Assembly: GCA_900539775.1 (NCBI GenBank)
Contig: UQDL01000001.1
Location: 248,001 to 312,000 of the forward strand
From: an uncultured Anaerotruncus sp.
GTDB lineage: Bacteria; Bacillota; Clostridia; Oscillospirales; Acutalibacteraceae
Direction of reading: 5' to 3'
DNA length: 64,000 nucleotides
Shown here: positions 37,590-46,024 of the stretch, one piece after another
Layout: every line of letters starts with the position of its first letter
Position numbering within the stretch: the first letter of the stretch is position 1
Notes under the pieces: generated by a model
Told to the model about the DNA's origin: nothing
Database searches by the model: none
The model's input: the letters and a program-made list of their open reading frames with translations, nothing else
Translations under genes and position numbers: made by a program

Positions 37590-38237
37590 TCAGCTTTTAA
37601 ATGTTTTGCAAAAATCCTTTTTTGTGGTTAGCACAAGAATTGTTTCGCCCGAATGAAACATTGTTGCCGGCGAAATGGTTATATCGAGCCTGCCGTTTTC
37701 CTTTTTGCCGAGTATGTTTATATTATGCTTGCGGCGCACATCAAGATCACCTATGGTTTTGCCGATCCAAGAATACGGCACTTCAACCTCATAAACGGCA
37801 AAATCGCCGCCAAGCTCCATATAATCAAGCACATGCTCCGTGCTGCATTTAACCGCTGCCCAATCCGCCGTTTGCTTTTCGGGATAAACAATTTGATCTG
37901 CTCCGTTTCTCAGCAAAAACTTTGCATGAACATCATTTGAAGCTCTTGCAACAACCATTTTTGCACCGAGTTCCTTTAAAAGAGAGGTTGTTTCCAGCGA
38001 ATCCTGAAAATCATCGCCGATTGTTACGAAGCACACATCAAAATCCGAAACGCCGAGCGTTTCAAGAAAATCATAAGAAGATGCATCGCCTATTTGAGCG
38101 CTTGCGGCATAGGGCAAAACCGAATCCACACGCTCCTCTTTGGTATCCACCGCCATAATTTCATGGCCGAGATCATAAAGCTTTCTTGCAAGATGCATGC
38201 CGAATTGGCCTGCGCCTACCAATAAAATAGATTTCAT
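37590..38237 (-). CDS. ktrA: Potassium channel regulatory subunit (RCK domain)
   Basis: The start is set at ATG 38237 (MKSILLVGAGQFGMHLARKL), after AGAGGA; the longer frame is not family-like. The 215-residue cytoplasmic protein has an RCK/TrkA-N nucleotide-binding domain with GAGQFG and the downstream acidic residue (MAVDTKEE), followed by a TrkA-C domain (about 135-215). It gates the KtrB pore in response to ATP/ADP, and TrkA-C domains often bind cyclic di-AMP. The ktrB gene is about 180 bases upstream in the same direction. Confidence 0.9.
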   Translation of the reverse strand: MKSILLVGAGQFGMHLARKLYDLGHEIMAVDTKEERVDSVLPYAASAQIGDASSYDFLETLGVSDFDVCFVTIGDDFQDSLETTSLLKELGAKMVVARASNDVHAKFLLRNGADQIVYPEKQTADWAAVKCSTEHVLDYMELGGDFAVYEVEVPYSWIGKTIGDLDVRRKHNINILGKKENGRLDITISPATMFHSGETILVLTTKKDFCKTFKS

Positions 38238-38416
38238 TGTTTTATCCTCTTTAAAAAATATAATCAATGCAAAAATGCTGCCGCCGGCACCGAAAAGCAA
38301 GGCATTCCGTGCGCGGCAAACAAGCGATTACCGATTGCCTGCAACGGCTTATGCGGCAAAAGCCAAAAGCCGCCGTGCTGCTCTGATTTCTGCACATTTG
38401 GGTTTCTTTTAACCGC

Positions 38417-39775
38417 TTAGCCAACCGCAACCTTTTCAAGCGGATACTTTGAACGCTTTTTTTGAATTCCGGACGCTGCGGCAAAAATCAAGGTTAGGCC
38501 GCCGACTCTGCCGAAATACATTAAGCTTATCAAAACAACCTTTGAAACCGTGCAAAGCTCCGGAGTTATGCCGAGCGAAAGGCCAACCGTGCCGATTGCC
38601 GATGCTGTTTCAAACATTGCGGGCATAATAGGCACATCCTCAAGTTGGCAAATAATAATGCTGCCAAGCATAAACAATGCAACATACATTGAAAGCACGG
38701 CGGATGCGCTGCGAACCACATCTGCCGAAAGGCGGCGGTGAAACGCCTCTGGATCCTCTCTTTTTTTAAACACGGAAAAGGCAGAGCTTATAAGCACGGC
38801 CACCGTGGTTGTTTTCATACCGCCTGCCGTTGAGCCGGGTGATGCGCCGATAAGCATAAGCACAATTATAATCATTTTGCTTACATCGCTCATCATATTT
38901 AAATCAATTGTGTTGAAGCCGGCCGTTCTGGGCGTTACCGCCTGAAACAAAGAGGCCATAATTCTGCCGCCCTCGCTCATCCAATCCCAGCGAACACGAT
39001 GAAATTCATAAATATAGAAATAAAGAGCGGGCAAAATAATCAAAATTGCCGTCATTAAAAGAGCTATTTTGCTTTGCAAACGGTATTTTTTAAATTTAAA
39101 ACCGTTTCGGCGCATATCATCCCAGGTGATGAAGCCGATACCGCCGAAAACGATAAGAAACATTATCACAAAATTAACAACGGGGTTATTATAATAATGA
39201 GTGAGCGAGCAATAAGGCTGCTCCACTCCGTTTAAATCAATGCCGGCATTGCAAAATGCGGAAATGGCATGAAACACGGAATACCAAATTGCCTTCAGCC
39301 AGCCATAATGCTGCTTAAACACCGGCAGCAGGCAAAGCGCCCCTGCCGCCTCTGTGCACGCGGTTACGCAAATAATATACTTTGTAAGCTTAATGGTATC
39401 GCCGAACACAGGCGCAGAAATTGCATCCTGCATGGTATATTTTTGCATTATGCTGAAACGGCGGCGTGAAATCAAACCAAGCATAATAGTTACCGTCATA
39501 ACCCCCATGCCGCCTATTTGAATTAAAATCAGTATAATAATTTGCCCAAAGAGCGACCAATATGTGCCCGTGTCTCTTGTTATCAGCCCGGTTACGCACA
39601 CCGAGGTGGTGGAGGTGAACAGAGCATCTATATAAGGAACGGGATCGCCGCTGTTTGTGGCGAAAGGAAGGCTCAGCAAAAAGCTGCCGAGCAAAATAAC
39701 ACCGGCAAAGCCCAAAATAATGGTTTGAAAAGTGTTGAGCTTAAATTTGCGCCGTTTTGCATTATTCGTTTCCAA
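38417..39775 (-). CDS. ktrB: Potassium transporter membrane subunit KtrB/TrkH
   Basis: About 452 residues with the four membrane-pore-membrane repeats of Ktr/Trk transporters; filter-type segments include TSVCVTGL and AFCNAGID, and the GASPGSTAGGMKTTT stretch is diagnostic. It forms the K+ (Na+-coupled) pore with KtrA. Two starts are possible: TTG 39775, seven bases after AAGGAG (chosen), or GTG 39823, five bases after GGAGG, which would add 16 residues. Both lie before the first membrane segment. Confidence 0.9.
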   Translation of the reverse strand: METNNAKRRKFKLNTFQTIILGFAGVILLGSFLLSLPFATNSGDPVPYIDALFTSTTSVCVTGLITRDTGTYWSLFGQIIILILIQIGGMGVMTVTIMLGLISRRRFSIMQKYTMQDAISAPVFGDTIKLTKYIICVTACTEAAGALCLLPVFKQHYGWLKAIWYSVFHAISAFCNAGIDLNGVEQPYCSLTHYYNNPVVNFVIMFLIVFGGIGFITWDDMRRNGFKFKKYRLQSKIALLMTAILIILPALYFYIYEFHRVRWDWMSEGGRIMASLFQAVTPRTAGFNTIDLNMMSDVSKMIIIVLMLIGASPGSTAGGMKTTTVAVLISSAFSVFKKREDPEAFHRRLSADVVRSASAVLSMYVALFMLGSIIICQLEDVPIMPAMFETASAIGTVGLSLGITPELCTVSKVVLISLMYFGRVGGLTLIFAAASGIQKKRSKYPLEKVAVG

Positions 39776-39884
39776 TTTATACTCCTTTTGATTTATATTT
39801 GCAGATATTTTGCAGGAATTCACAGGCGCCTCCGCAAAGCCGCACCGGCATCTTCATGTGTGCCCGAATTCGTGCGAAAGAGAT

Positions 39885-40844
39885 TTATTTTAAAAACAAC
39901 TTAGCATATTCATCATATTCTTTTTTATTATAAAAATAATCGGATGATTTGCCTGCAACGCCAAGCTGCTGCCACCATTCATCACGCAGCTTTGCAAAAA
40001 GCTTTGTGTAAGTGGGCTCTGCAATTGTGCGCAAATTCCAAAGGCTGAAATGAAGCGCATAATTTATGTAGTCTTTTTCAACTTCTTCAAAAATGCCGTC
40101 CTTTTGCAACCTTGCTTTAAGTGCGCAAAGGGCATTATAAAAGCAATCCCAAGATTTTTCCCTTGTGTTGGAAAGCGACGATTTATTGTTGCGGCGCTGA
40201 TGAGCAAGCGGCTTGCCCTTTTCAACATAAGCAATGCGGCCTGCCTCTGCAACTGCGGAGAAAACAAAAAGCATATCATTGCTTGTGCGCTGCTCCTGAA
40301 ACCACAAATCACGGGAAAGCACCCATTCACGGTTATAAAGCTTATCCCAAGCCCAGCCAACGAAAACCTTGAATATATTATCCGTCATTGACCTTCTGCC
40401 AAAGGGCTGATAGGGCGGAAGTTCCTGATAGCGAACAACCCAAGAAACGGGCTTAAACTGATTTGAATCTTCAAAATACTGATCCGAGCCGAAAACAACA
40501 AAATCAGCCTTTGTTTCCTCTGCCTTTTCATATGCTTTTTCAAGCATATCCGGCTCAAAGAAATCATCCGAATCAAGAAAAGAAAGATATTTTCCCTTTG
40601 CATGGCGCAAGCCGTTGTTTCTTGCCGCACCGGCGCCGCCGTTTTGCTGCTTAATAACAACAAATCTTGAATCTGCTGCCGCAAATTCCTCTGCAATTTT
40701 GCAGGAGGAATCCGTTGAGCCGTCATCCACGCAAATAATTTCAATATCCTTTAAAGTTTGCTTTTGCACGCTTTCAAGATTTTGGCGCAAATATTTTTCA
40801 ACATTATAAACGGGAATTATAACAGAAACCTTAATATCAGCCAT
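39885..40844 (-). CDS. Family 2 glycosyltransferase
   Basis: This 319-residue cytoplasmic GT-A enzyme starts with KVSVIIPVYNVEKYLRQNLESV, has the nucleotide-binding VDDGSTD and the metal-binding LDSDD (DxD) motifs, and NGGAGAARN. It would transfer a sugar from a nucleotide donor to a growing surface glycan. No membrane segment. It overlaps the preceding glycosyltransferase gene by eight bases. With the neighbouring UDP-galactopyranose mutase, one of the three transferases here may use UDP-galactofuranose; which one cannot be told. Confidence 0.88.
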   Translation of the reverse strand: MADIKVSVIIPVYNVEKYLRQNLESVQKQTLKDIEIICVDDGSTDSSCKIAEEFAAADSRFVVIKQQNGGAGAARNNGLRHAKGKYLSFLDSDDFFEPDMLEKAYEKAEETKADFVVFGSDQYFEDSNQFKPVSWVVRYQELPPYQPFGRRSMTDNIFKVFVGWAWDKLYNREWVLSRDLWFQEQRTSNDMLFVFSAVAEAGRIAYVEKGKPLAHQRRNNKSSLSNTREKSWDCFYNALCALKARLQKDGIFEEVEKDYINYALHFSLWNLRTIAEPTYTKLFAKLRDEWWQQLGVAGKSSDYFYNKKEYDEYAKLFLK

Positions 40845-42006
40845 TCTTTTTATAACCCCTTCTCTTTTGATTTATTTTTCTGTAAATCTTTTTGGCAAGC
40901 CTTTTAAAGCGAACGGGAATATACATAATAGCCCTGCCTATGCGATAAGATTTGCTGCGCTTAATCTTATCAAGCTCTGCCTTAACCTCTTTGATATTGT
41001 TGTTGAAATTGGTGCTGCCGTTATTCATTGGCAGCGCCTTTATTTTATAATACATTTCCGGCTGATTTATAAGCATATGCAAATTATCACGCTCTGCCGG
41101 GGTGAAAAGCTCTTCATCCATTTCGCCAAGCTCTCTTGCACGCTTCATTTCCTTTGAAAAGCGAATAACATAATCATGCTTAAATTCATTTGCAATTCGG
41201 CGAAGAGTGGCAACGCTGTTGTGAAATCTTTTAAGAGTGTAATAAGATTTAAAGGTGTTCCATGTTTCGGGATATTGAATAAGAATATCACGAATGTGAT
41301 CATATTCAACATTTATGCAATAGATTTTTTGCATATTTTTAACAGAGCTGTTAGGATTGTCTCTGCGGTTCATGTAATAGGGCTTATCAATTATCATGCC
41401 CCTTTGAGCAAAGGCAAAAGTTTGAAACCAAAATCCGTTATCCTGAAAAGATGCGCCCGGAGTTTCATTGTGGCGGATATTGAATTCATCAAGAAACGAC
41501 TTTTTATAAATGCCGCTCCAAGTGTTCATAATAAAGCGAATTGCCTCCGGAGTTTGGCTTGGATTAAACACTTTGTTGTAATACTGATTTTTTCTGTCTA
41601 AATGATTATATTCGCAAAACATATCGCCGTTTGAGGCACGCTGAAAGCGATAAAAATCTGCCTTAACCCAATCAAGATCGTTTTTGGAGGCAATATCATA
41701 AAGATCGCCAAACATATTTACCGGCACAAAATCATCAGGCTCAACAATGCCGATATATTCGCCGGTTGCCAAGCCGAAGCCGATGTTCATACCGATTCCG
41801 TAGCCGCCGTTTTCCTTATCAACAAGCTTAATGCGCGAATCCTTTTCGGCATAGCTTTTAAGGATTGCAAGCGAGCCGTCCGTAGACCCGTCGTTAATGC
41901 AGATAATTTCTATATCTTCAAGCGTTTGATGAGTGATGCTTTCCATGCACTCCTTCAAATAAGGCTCCACATTAAAAGTGGGCACGATTATTGAAACCTT
42001 TGCCAT
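40837..42006 (-). CDS. Family 2 glycosyltransferase with C-terminal extension
   Basis: This 389-residue enzyme has the GT-A core KVSIIVPTFNVEPYLKECMESI, INDGSTD, NGGYGIGMN and VEPDD (the D-x-D position reads EPDD rather than DSDD). Beyond about 250 it has an extra helical and basic region (ending KRLAKKIYRKINQKRRGYKKNG), perhaps for membrane association. It follows glf by 21 bases and overlaps the next transferase by eight. Likely part of a cell-surface polysaccharide or teichoic-acid glycosylation pathway. Confidence 0.88.
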   Translation of the reverse strand: MAKVSIIVPTFNVEPYLKECMESITHQTLEDIEIICINDGSTDGSLAILKSYAEKDSRIKLVDKENGGYGIGMNIGFGLATGEYIGIVEPDDFVPVNMFGDLYDIASKNDLDWVKADFYRFQRASNGDMFCEYNHLDRKNQYYNKVFNPSQTPEAIRFIMNTWSGIYKKSFLDEFNIRHNETPGASFQDNGFWFQTFAFAQRGMIIDKPYYMNRRDNPNSSVKNMQKIYCINVEYDHIRDILIQYPETWNTFKSYYTLKRFHNSVATLRRIANEFKHDYVIRFSKEMKRARELGEMDEELFTPAERDNLHMLINQPEMYYKIKALPMNNGSTNFNNNIKEVKAELDKIKRSKSYRIGRAIMYIPVRFKRLAKKIYRKINQKRRGYKKNG

Positions 42007-42027
42007 ATTTAAATTAACATCCTTCCG

Positions 42028-43134
42028 TTAAAACTCTTCGGAAACGGCTTGAAGCGCAGCCTCAATAACCTTATCCATATCATAATATTTATATTTGCCG
42101 AGCCTGCCGCCGAAAATAACATTTTTTTCCTGCAAGGCAAGCTGCTCGTATTTTTTATAAAGAGCGTTGTTTTCATCGTTGTTTATGGGATAATAAGGCT
42201 CTATGCCCACGCTCCATTCCGATGAAAATTCTTTTGAAACAACCGTGCCCTTTGCATCGCACTTTTCAAAATGCCTGTGCTCTATAACACGAGTGTAAGG
42301 AACTTCTCTTTCGGTATAATTCACAACGGCGTTGCCCTGATAATTATCCGTATCCGGCATATATTCCGTTTCAAAACGAACGGTGCGATACTGCAAGGCG
42401 CCGTATTTATAGCCGAAATATTCATCAATATTGCCTGTGTAAACAATTCGCATATCGGAAATATCGTGCGCTGCCTTATAATCCTCAAACGAGGTGGAGG
42501 TAAGCACATAAATGCCGGCAAGCATTTTTTTGATTATTTCCGTGTAGCCGCCGATGGGAATGCCCTGCCAGCGATCGTTGAAATAATTATTATCATAAGT
42601 GTAGCGAACGGGCAGCCTTTTGATAATGAAAGCCGGCAGCTCCGTGCAGCTTCTGCCCCATTGCTTTTCGGTGTAGCCCTTAATCAGCTTTTCATAAACA
42701 TCCTTGCCGATAAGAGAAAGCGCCTGCTCCTCAAGATTTTTCGGCTCTGTGATGTTATATTCCGCCTTTTGTTTTTCGATTATTGCCTGAGCCTCTGCCG
42801 GAGTTTTGATACCCCACATTTTTGAAAACGTGTTCATATTAAACGGCAGGTTATAAAGCTCGTCCTTATAAACGGCAACGGGTGAATTGATATAATTGTT
42901 GAATTCGGCAAATTGATTTATATAATCCCACACGGCTCTGTTGCTTGTGTGGAAAATATGTGCGCCGTATTTATGCACATTGATGCCGTGCACATTTTCG
43001 CAATAAATGTTTCCGGCAATATGATCTCGCCTTTCGATAACAAGGCATTCCTTGCCTCTTTTCTTTGCCTCATAAGCAAAAATTGCGCCGAAAAGGCCGC
43101 TGCCGACTATAAGATAATCGTATTTTTTATCCAT
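42028..43134 (-). CDS. glf: UDP-galactopyranose mutase
   Basis: The start is set at ATG 43134 (MDKKYDYLIVG), with AAGGAG upstream. The 368-residue flavoenzyme has the FAD-binding VGSGLFGAIFAYEAKKRG motif, ERRDHIAGNIY, the substrate-loop region GYTEKQWG and the conserved ALQYRTVRFE and GRLGKYKYYDMDKV segments. It converts UDP-Galp to UDP-Galf, so the organism makes a galactofuranose-containing glycan. It is embedded among three family 2 glycosyltransferases in one minus-strand group. Confidence 0.96.
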   Translation of the reverse strand: MDKKYDYLIVGSGLFGAIFAYEAKKRGKECLVIERRDHIAGNIYCENVHGINVHKYGAHIFHTSNRAVWDYINQFAEFNNYINSPVAVYKDELYNLPFNMNTFSKMWGIKTPAEAQAIIEKQKAEYNITEPKNLEEQALSLIGKDVYEKLIKGYTEKQWGRSCTELPAFIIKRLPVRYTYDNNYFNDRWQGIPIGGYTEIIKKMLAGIYVLTSTSFEDYKAAHDISDMRIVYTGNIDEYFGYKYGALQYRTVRFETEYMPDTDNYQGNAVVNYTEREVPYTRVIEHRHFEKCDAKGTVVSKEFSSEWSVGIEPYYPINNDENNALYKKYEQLALQEKNVIFGGRLGKYKYYDMDKVIEAALQAVSEEF

Positions 43135-43251
43135 ATAACTCTCCTTAATGCAATGCAACAAGAATTTATTTTTATTAACTGCGGCACGCTGCCGGCAACA
43201 CCTTGCAAAGCGGAAAATTCCGATTGCACACTGAAACCGGGCGGCCGATTT

Positions 43252-44382
43252 TTACTTGAAACGGAGCAGCTTTTTGCCCTTATCATAAAGGCTGCTGTTT
43301 GCAGGCAGCAAGCCTGCTATTTTTCTTGCAAGGCGAATTTTCAAGCTGCGCTCCGCCCTGCTTTTATAATAAAGCCTGCCCTCTTTTTCTTTTCTGTATT
43401 TAAACATCAGAAATTCGGGAAGCGAGCCTGCCTTAATTGCCTCTAAATCCTCAAAATCAGGCTTGAAATAAAAATAATCGCTGTTGTTTTTATCCGCAAT
43501 GCCGAAATATTCAAGCCCTTCGTTTTTGATTTTGTCATAAACCAGCTGCATGGCTTCGCCGCTTGTTTGCAGCATCACGGCACGAATCAGCCCCGAAAGC
43601 AGCTTTGAATGAAAGCTTTGCAGCGCCTTGCCGCCGAGCCCAAGCTCAAGCAGCCTGTTATACGCCGCCTTATATGCCTCATAAGTGCAAAGCGGATCTT
43701 TGGATGCCTTGCCCGTTACGCTTTGCGAATTGTTTGTGCGATAATTTATAAGCGGCTTTGGGCAGCAAACGATTTTTTCCGCACAATAAGTTGCCACCAG
43801 CACAAAATAAGTGTCGTTCGCATGGCGAAGCGGTTGAAATTCAACGCCGCATTTTCTTATGAAATCTGCCCTGTAAAGACGCTGCCACGGCACATTTGAA
43901 GCAAAATTGAAAATATAATCCGGATGGCTTTTTGCCGAAAATTCTTTTTCCCTGGGCAGAAAGCGTTTTTTCAAAAACGTTTCATCAACCATGCGCCTGC
44001 CCGTTGCACCGTCCACGGAATAAGCCCCGCAAACGCAAATATCGGCATTTGATTTTTCGCAAAGGGAAAACATTTTTTCAAGTGCGTCGGGCTCAAAAAA
44101 ATCATCACTGTCCCAAAAAGCAAAATACTTGCCGCAAGCAGCCTTCATGCCGTTGTTGCGGGCAACGCCCGCATAAAGATTTTGCTGATGCAGCAGCTTA
44201 ACACGGGAATCGCTTTTTGCAAATTCCCGCAAAATCTTCGGCGAGGAATCGGTTGAGCCGTCATCAACGCAAATAAGCTCAATTTCCCTCAGGCTTTGGT
44301 TTAAAACGCTTGATATGCATTTTTCAAGATATTTTTCCGAATTATACACGGGCATAATTACGGAAACCTTCACATCATTCAT
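43252..44382 (-). CDS. Family 2 glycosyltransferase, first gene of the glycan cluster
   Basis: This 376-residue enzyme begins KVSVIMPVYNSEKYLEKCISSV and has VDDGSTD and WDSDD motifs of the GT-A fold. Residues 200-376 form a helical and basic C-terminal part (AERSLKIRLARKIAGLLP). It is the first gene after the consensus promoter at 44432-44460. The wider group (two more transferases and glf) indicates synthesis of a branched surface polymer. No polymerase, flippase or lipid-carrier transferase is in this window, so the pathway is incomplete here. Confidence 0.88.
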   Translation of the reverse strand: MNDVKVSVIMPVYNSEKYLEKCISSVLNQSLREIELICVDDGSTDSSPKILREFAKSDSRVKLLHQQNLYAGVARNNGMKAACGKYFAFWDSDDFFEPDALEKMFSLCEKSNADICVCGAYSVDGATGRRMVDETFLKKRFLPREKEFSAKSHPDYIFNFASNVPWQRLYRADFIRKCGVEFQPLRHANDTYFVLVATYCAEKIVCCPKPLINYRTNNSQSVTGKASKDPLCTYEAYKAAYNRLLELGLGGKALQSFHSKLLSGLIRAVMLQTSGEAMQLVYDKIKNEGLEYFGIADKNNSDYFYFKPDFEDLEAIKAGSLPEFLMFKYRKEKEGRLYYKSRAERSLKIRLARKIAGLLPANSSLYDKGKKLLRFK

Positions 44383-44431
44383 AAAATTTACCCTGTTTTA
44401 CAAAAGCATATGGTAACTCCATTATTCTTTT

Positions 44432-44460
44432 ATTATATATTATAATATATGCACTGTCAA
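44432..44460 (-). promoter_or_regulatory. Consensus promoter of the glycan cluster
   Basis: On the minus strand TTGACA (44455-44460), 17-base spacer, TATAAT (44432-44437). Confidence 0.88.
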
Positions 44461-44558
44461 TGACGGAAAAATATAATAAATATTAAGTTTATGTTTAAGA
44501 AATCAACAGCTTAGGATACACTGCCGAGGCAAGAATCGCGAAACCCCGGCTTTGCCGC

Positions 44559-44589
44559 AAAAAAAATGCGGCTGCAACAAGCAACCGCA
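44559..44589 (-). terminator. Terminator after the GHMP kinase gene
   Basis: TGCGGCTGC (44567-44575) pairs with GCAACCGCA (44581-44589, one G-T pair); on the minus strand eight T follow. Confidence 0.85.
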
Positions 44590-44606
44590 CCGTTTGGATA
44601 TTTTGT

Positions 44607-45779
44607 TTATATATTAACACCGTCTGCCGTTTTAACAAATCTTACGGCAAAATCATTTTTATACTGAGGATATACTTTAAGATATTCTTCTTTTAAAAAT
44701 TCCGTAATCTGCTCTTTTTTGGCAGGGTCAACAAGGGCAACGGACGAGCCGTTAAAGCCTGCGCCGCTGAATCTGCCGCCGTAAACGCCGTTGCATTTAA
44801 GCATAATTTCATAAAGCGTTTTCAGTTCTGCCGAGCCTGTTTCCCAATTATAAATCGAGGAATAGCCGGATTCAAACATTATTTTGCCGAATTCCGCAAT
44901 ATTGCCGCTTTCCCAAGCCTTTGCGCCACGCTGAACTCTTGCATATTCGCCGTAAAAATGCTCTGCACGCCTGCGCCAAGCCGGAGGAATTTTATCTTTA
45001 TATTCATCAAAAACTTCTCTCGGCACATCTCTCATATAAGAATCCTTAAAGCTGCCGTAAGGGATGCCGGCAAACGCACGAAGAGCAAAGGACGCCGCTT
45101 TGGCCTCATCCACTCTTGAATTAAACGCCGTGTTTGCAAGCTTTCTCTCCTTGCCGGAAAAAATAACGGCAAATTCATAAGGCGGCATATTTTTGCTTGT
45201 TGGAATAAGCTTATATGAATCATCAAGCGTGTCTAAATAAAGCAGATGGTCTTTTTTTGAATAAACCTCGCAACTTTGGTCCATTTTGCCCACATTCATT
45301 TCAAGATAATCGTGCTCTGCATAAAGTGCCAAATCAATAAGCTCCGCACGGTTGATTTTAATATCGTTTGCCTTGCAAATTGCACATATATACGAAATCA
45401 GCACGGCCGCCGAGGAGGATAAGCCGCCAACGGGCAAACTGCCGTAAATTATGCCCATCATGCCTTTTTCAACCCTGTGCTTGCGTTTAACCGAAACAAA
45501 TGCAGCTTTTGCGAAATCGCCCCAGGTGTAAGCCCTTTGTGCAAGCTCAAAGGCGGAAAATTCCGCCGCACCCTCAAAATTAAGGCTGTAAAGTTTTACG
45601 GAGCCGTCATCGGTAGGTAAAAAATCAAGTTGCACACCCTCGTTGATTGCAAAGCCGGAAATCAGCCCGTGCTGATAATCGGAATGAGCGCCAACGGGAG
45701 CAATTCGATAAGGGCAATAAACCGAAAGCGGAGTTTCGGCGGTGTTAAATCTTTTTTTGAATTCTGCGGATATATCCAT
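44607..45779 (-). CDS. GHMP kinase, galactokinase/galacturonokinase-like
   Basis: The start is set at ATG 45779 (MDISAEFKKRFN), downstream of a TTGTAT-17-TATTAT promoter. The 390-residue sugar kinase has the GHMP P-loop GSLPVGGLSSSAAV (about 120-133) and a galactokinase-type N-terminal motif in a variant form, PYRIAPVGAHSDYQHG, where galactokinases usually read GRVNLIGEHTDY. The GAH(S/V/I)D(Y/H)Q form resembles plant galacturonokinases and some bacterial relatives, so the substrate could be galactose, galacturonate or another hexose. galT and galE are not adjacent. It is a single-gene transcript. Confidence 0.85.
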   Translation of the reverse strand: MDISAEFKKRFNTAETPLSVYCPYRIAPVGAHSDYQHGLISGFAINEGVQLDFLPTDDGSVKLYSLNFEGAAEFSAFELAQRAYTWGDFAKAAFVSVKRKHRVEKGMMGIIYGSLPVGGLSSSAAVLISYICAICKANDIKINRAELIDLALYAEHDYLEMNVGKMDQSCEVYSKKDHLLYLDTLDDSYKLIPTSKNMPPYEFAVIFSGKERKLANTAFNSRVDEAKAASFALRAFAGIPYGSFKDSYMRDVPREVFDEYKDKIPPAWRRRAEHFYGEYARVQRGAKAWESGNIAEFGKIMFESGYSSIYNWETGSAELKTLYEIMLKCNGVYGGRFSGAGFNGSSVALVDPAKKEQITEFLKEEYLKVYPQYKNDFAVRFVKTADGVNI

Positions 45780-45815
45780 AATTTTCACCGTTTTTTCGTT
45801 TGATTTTATGATTTG

Positions 45816-45844
45816 ATAATAACACAAACACCGAATTTATACAA
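45816..45844 (-). promoter_or_regulatory. Promoter of the GHMP kinase gene
   Basis: On the minus strand TTGTAT (45839-45844), 17-base spacer, TATTAT (45816-45821). Confidence 0.65.
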
Positions 45845-45964
45845 GTATTGCGCCCATTTTTGCAAAATCGTGCAATCAAAAAAATCAAAAGGGCGTGTAA
45901 CGCCTCTAAAATGCTCAACCGGGTTTCTCGCTTTGGCGGCGCATAAATTCTGCCGCTTTATTGC

Positions 45965-45996
45965 AAAAAGCGCCTCCGAAAGCATCGGTGGCGCTT
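45965..45996 (-). terminator. Terminator after serS
   Basis: AGCGCC-A-CCG pairs with CGG-A-GGCGCT around a seven-base loop; on the minus strand five T follow. It ends the parA-NERD-parB-serS transcript. Confidence 0.8.
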
Positions 45997-46024
45997 ATGA
46001 TTTGCGTTTTTGATTTGTATAAAA

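Noticed and set aside
42271..42825. 184-codon ORF antisense to glf
   Set aside because: Shadow of a well-supported gene; no start signal and implausible composition.
45828..46024. Possible T-box or riboswitch around serS
   Set aside because: serS starts two bases after parB, so it has no leader; the spacer after it holds only the serS terminator and the kinase promoter.
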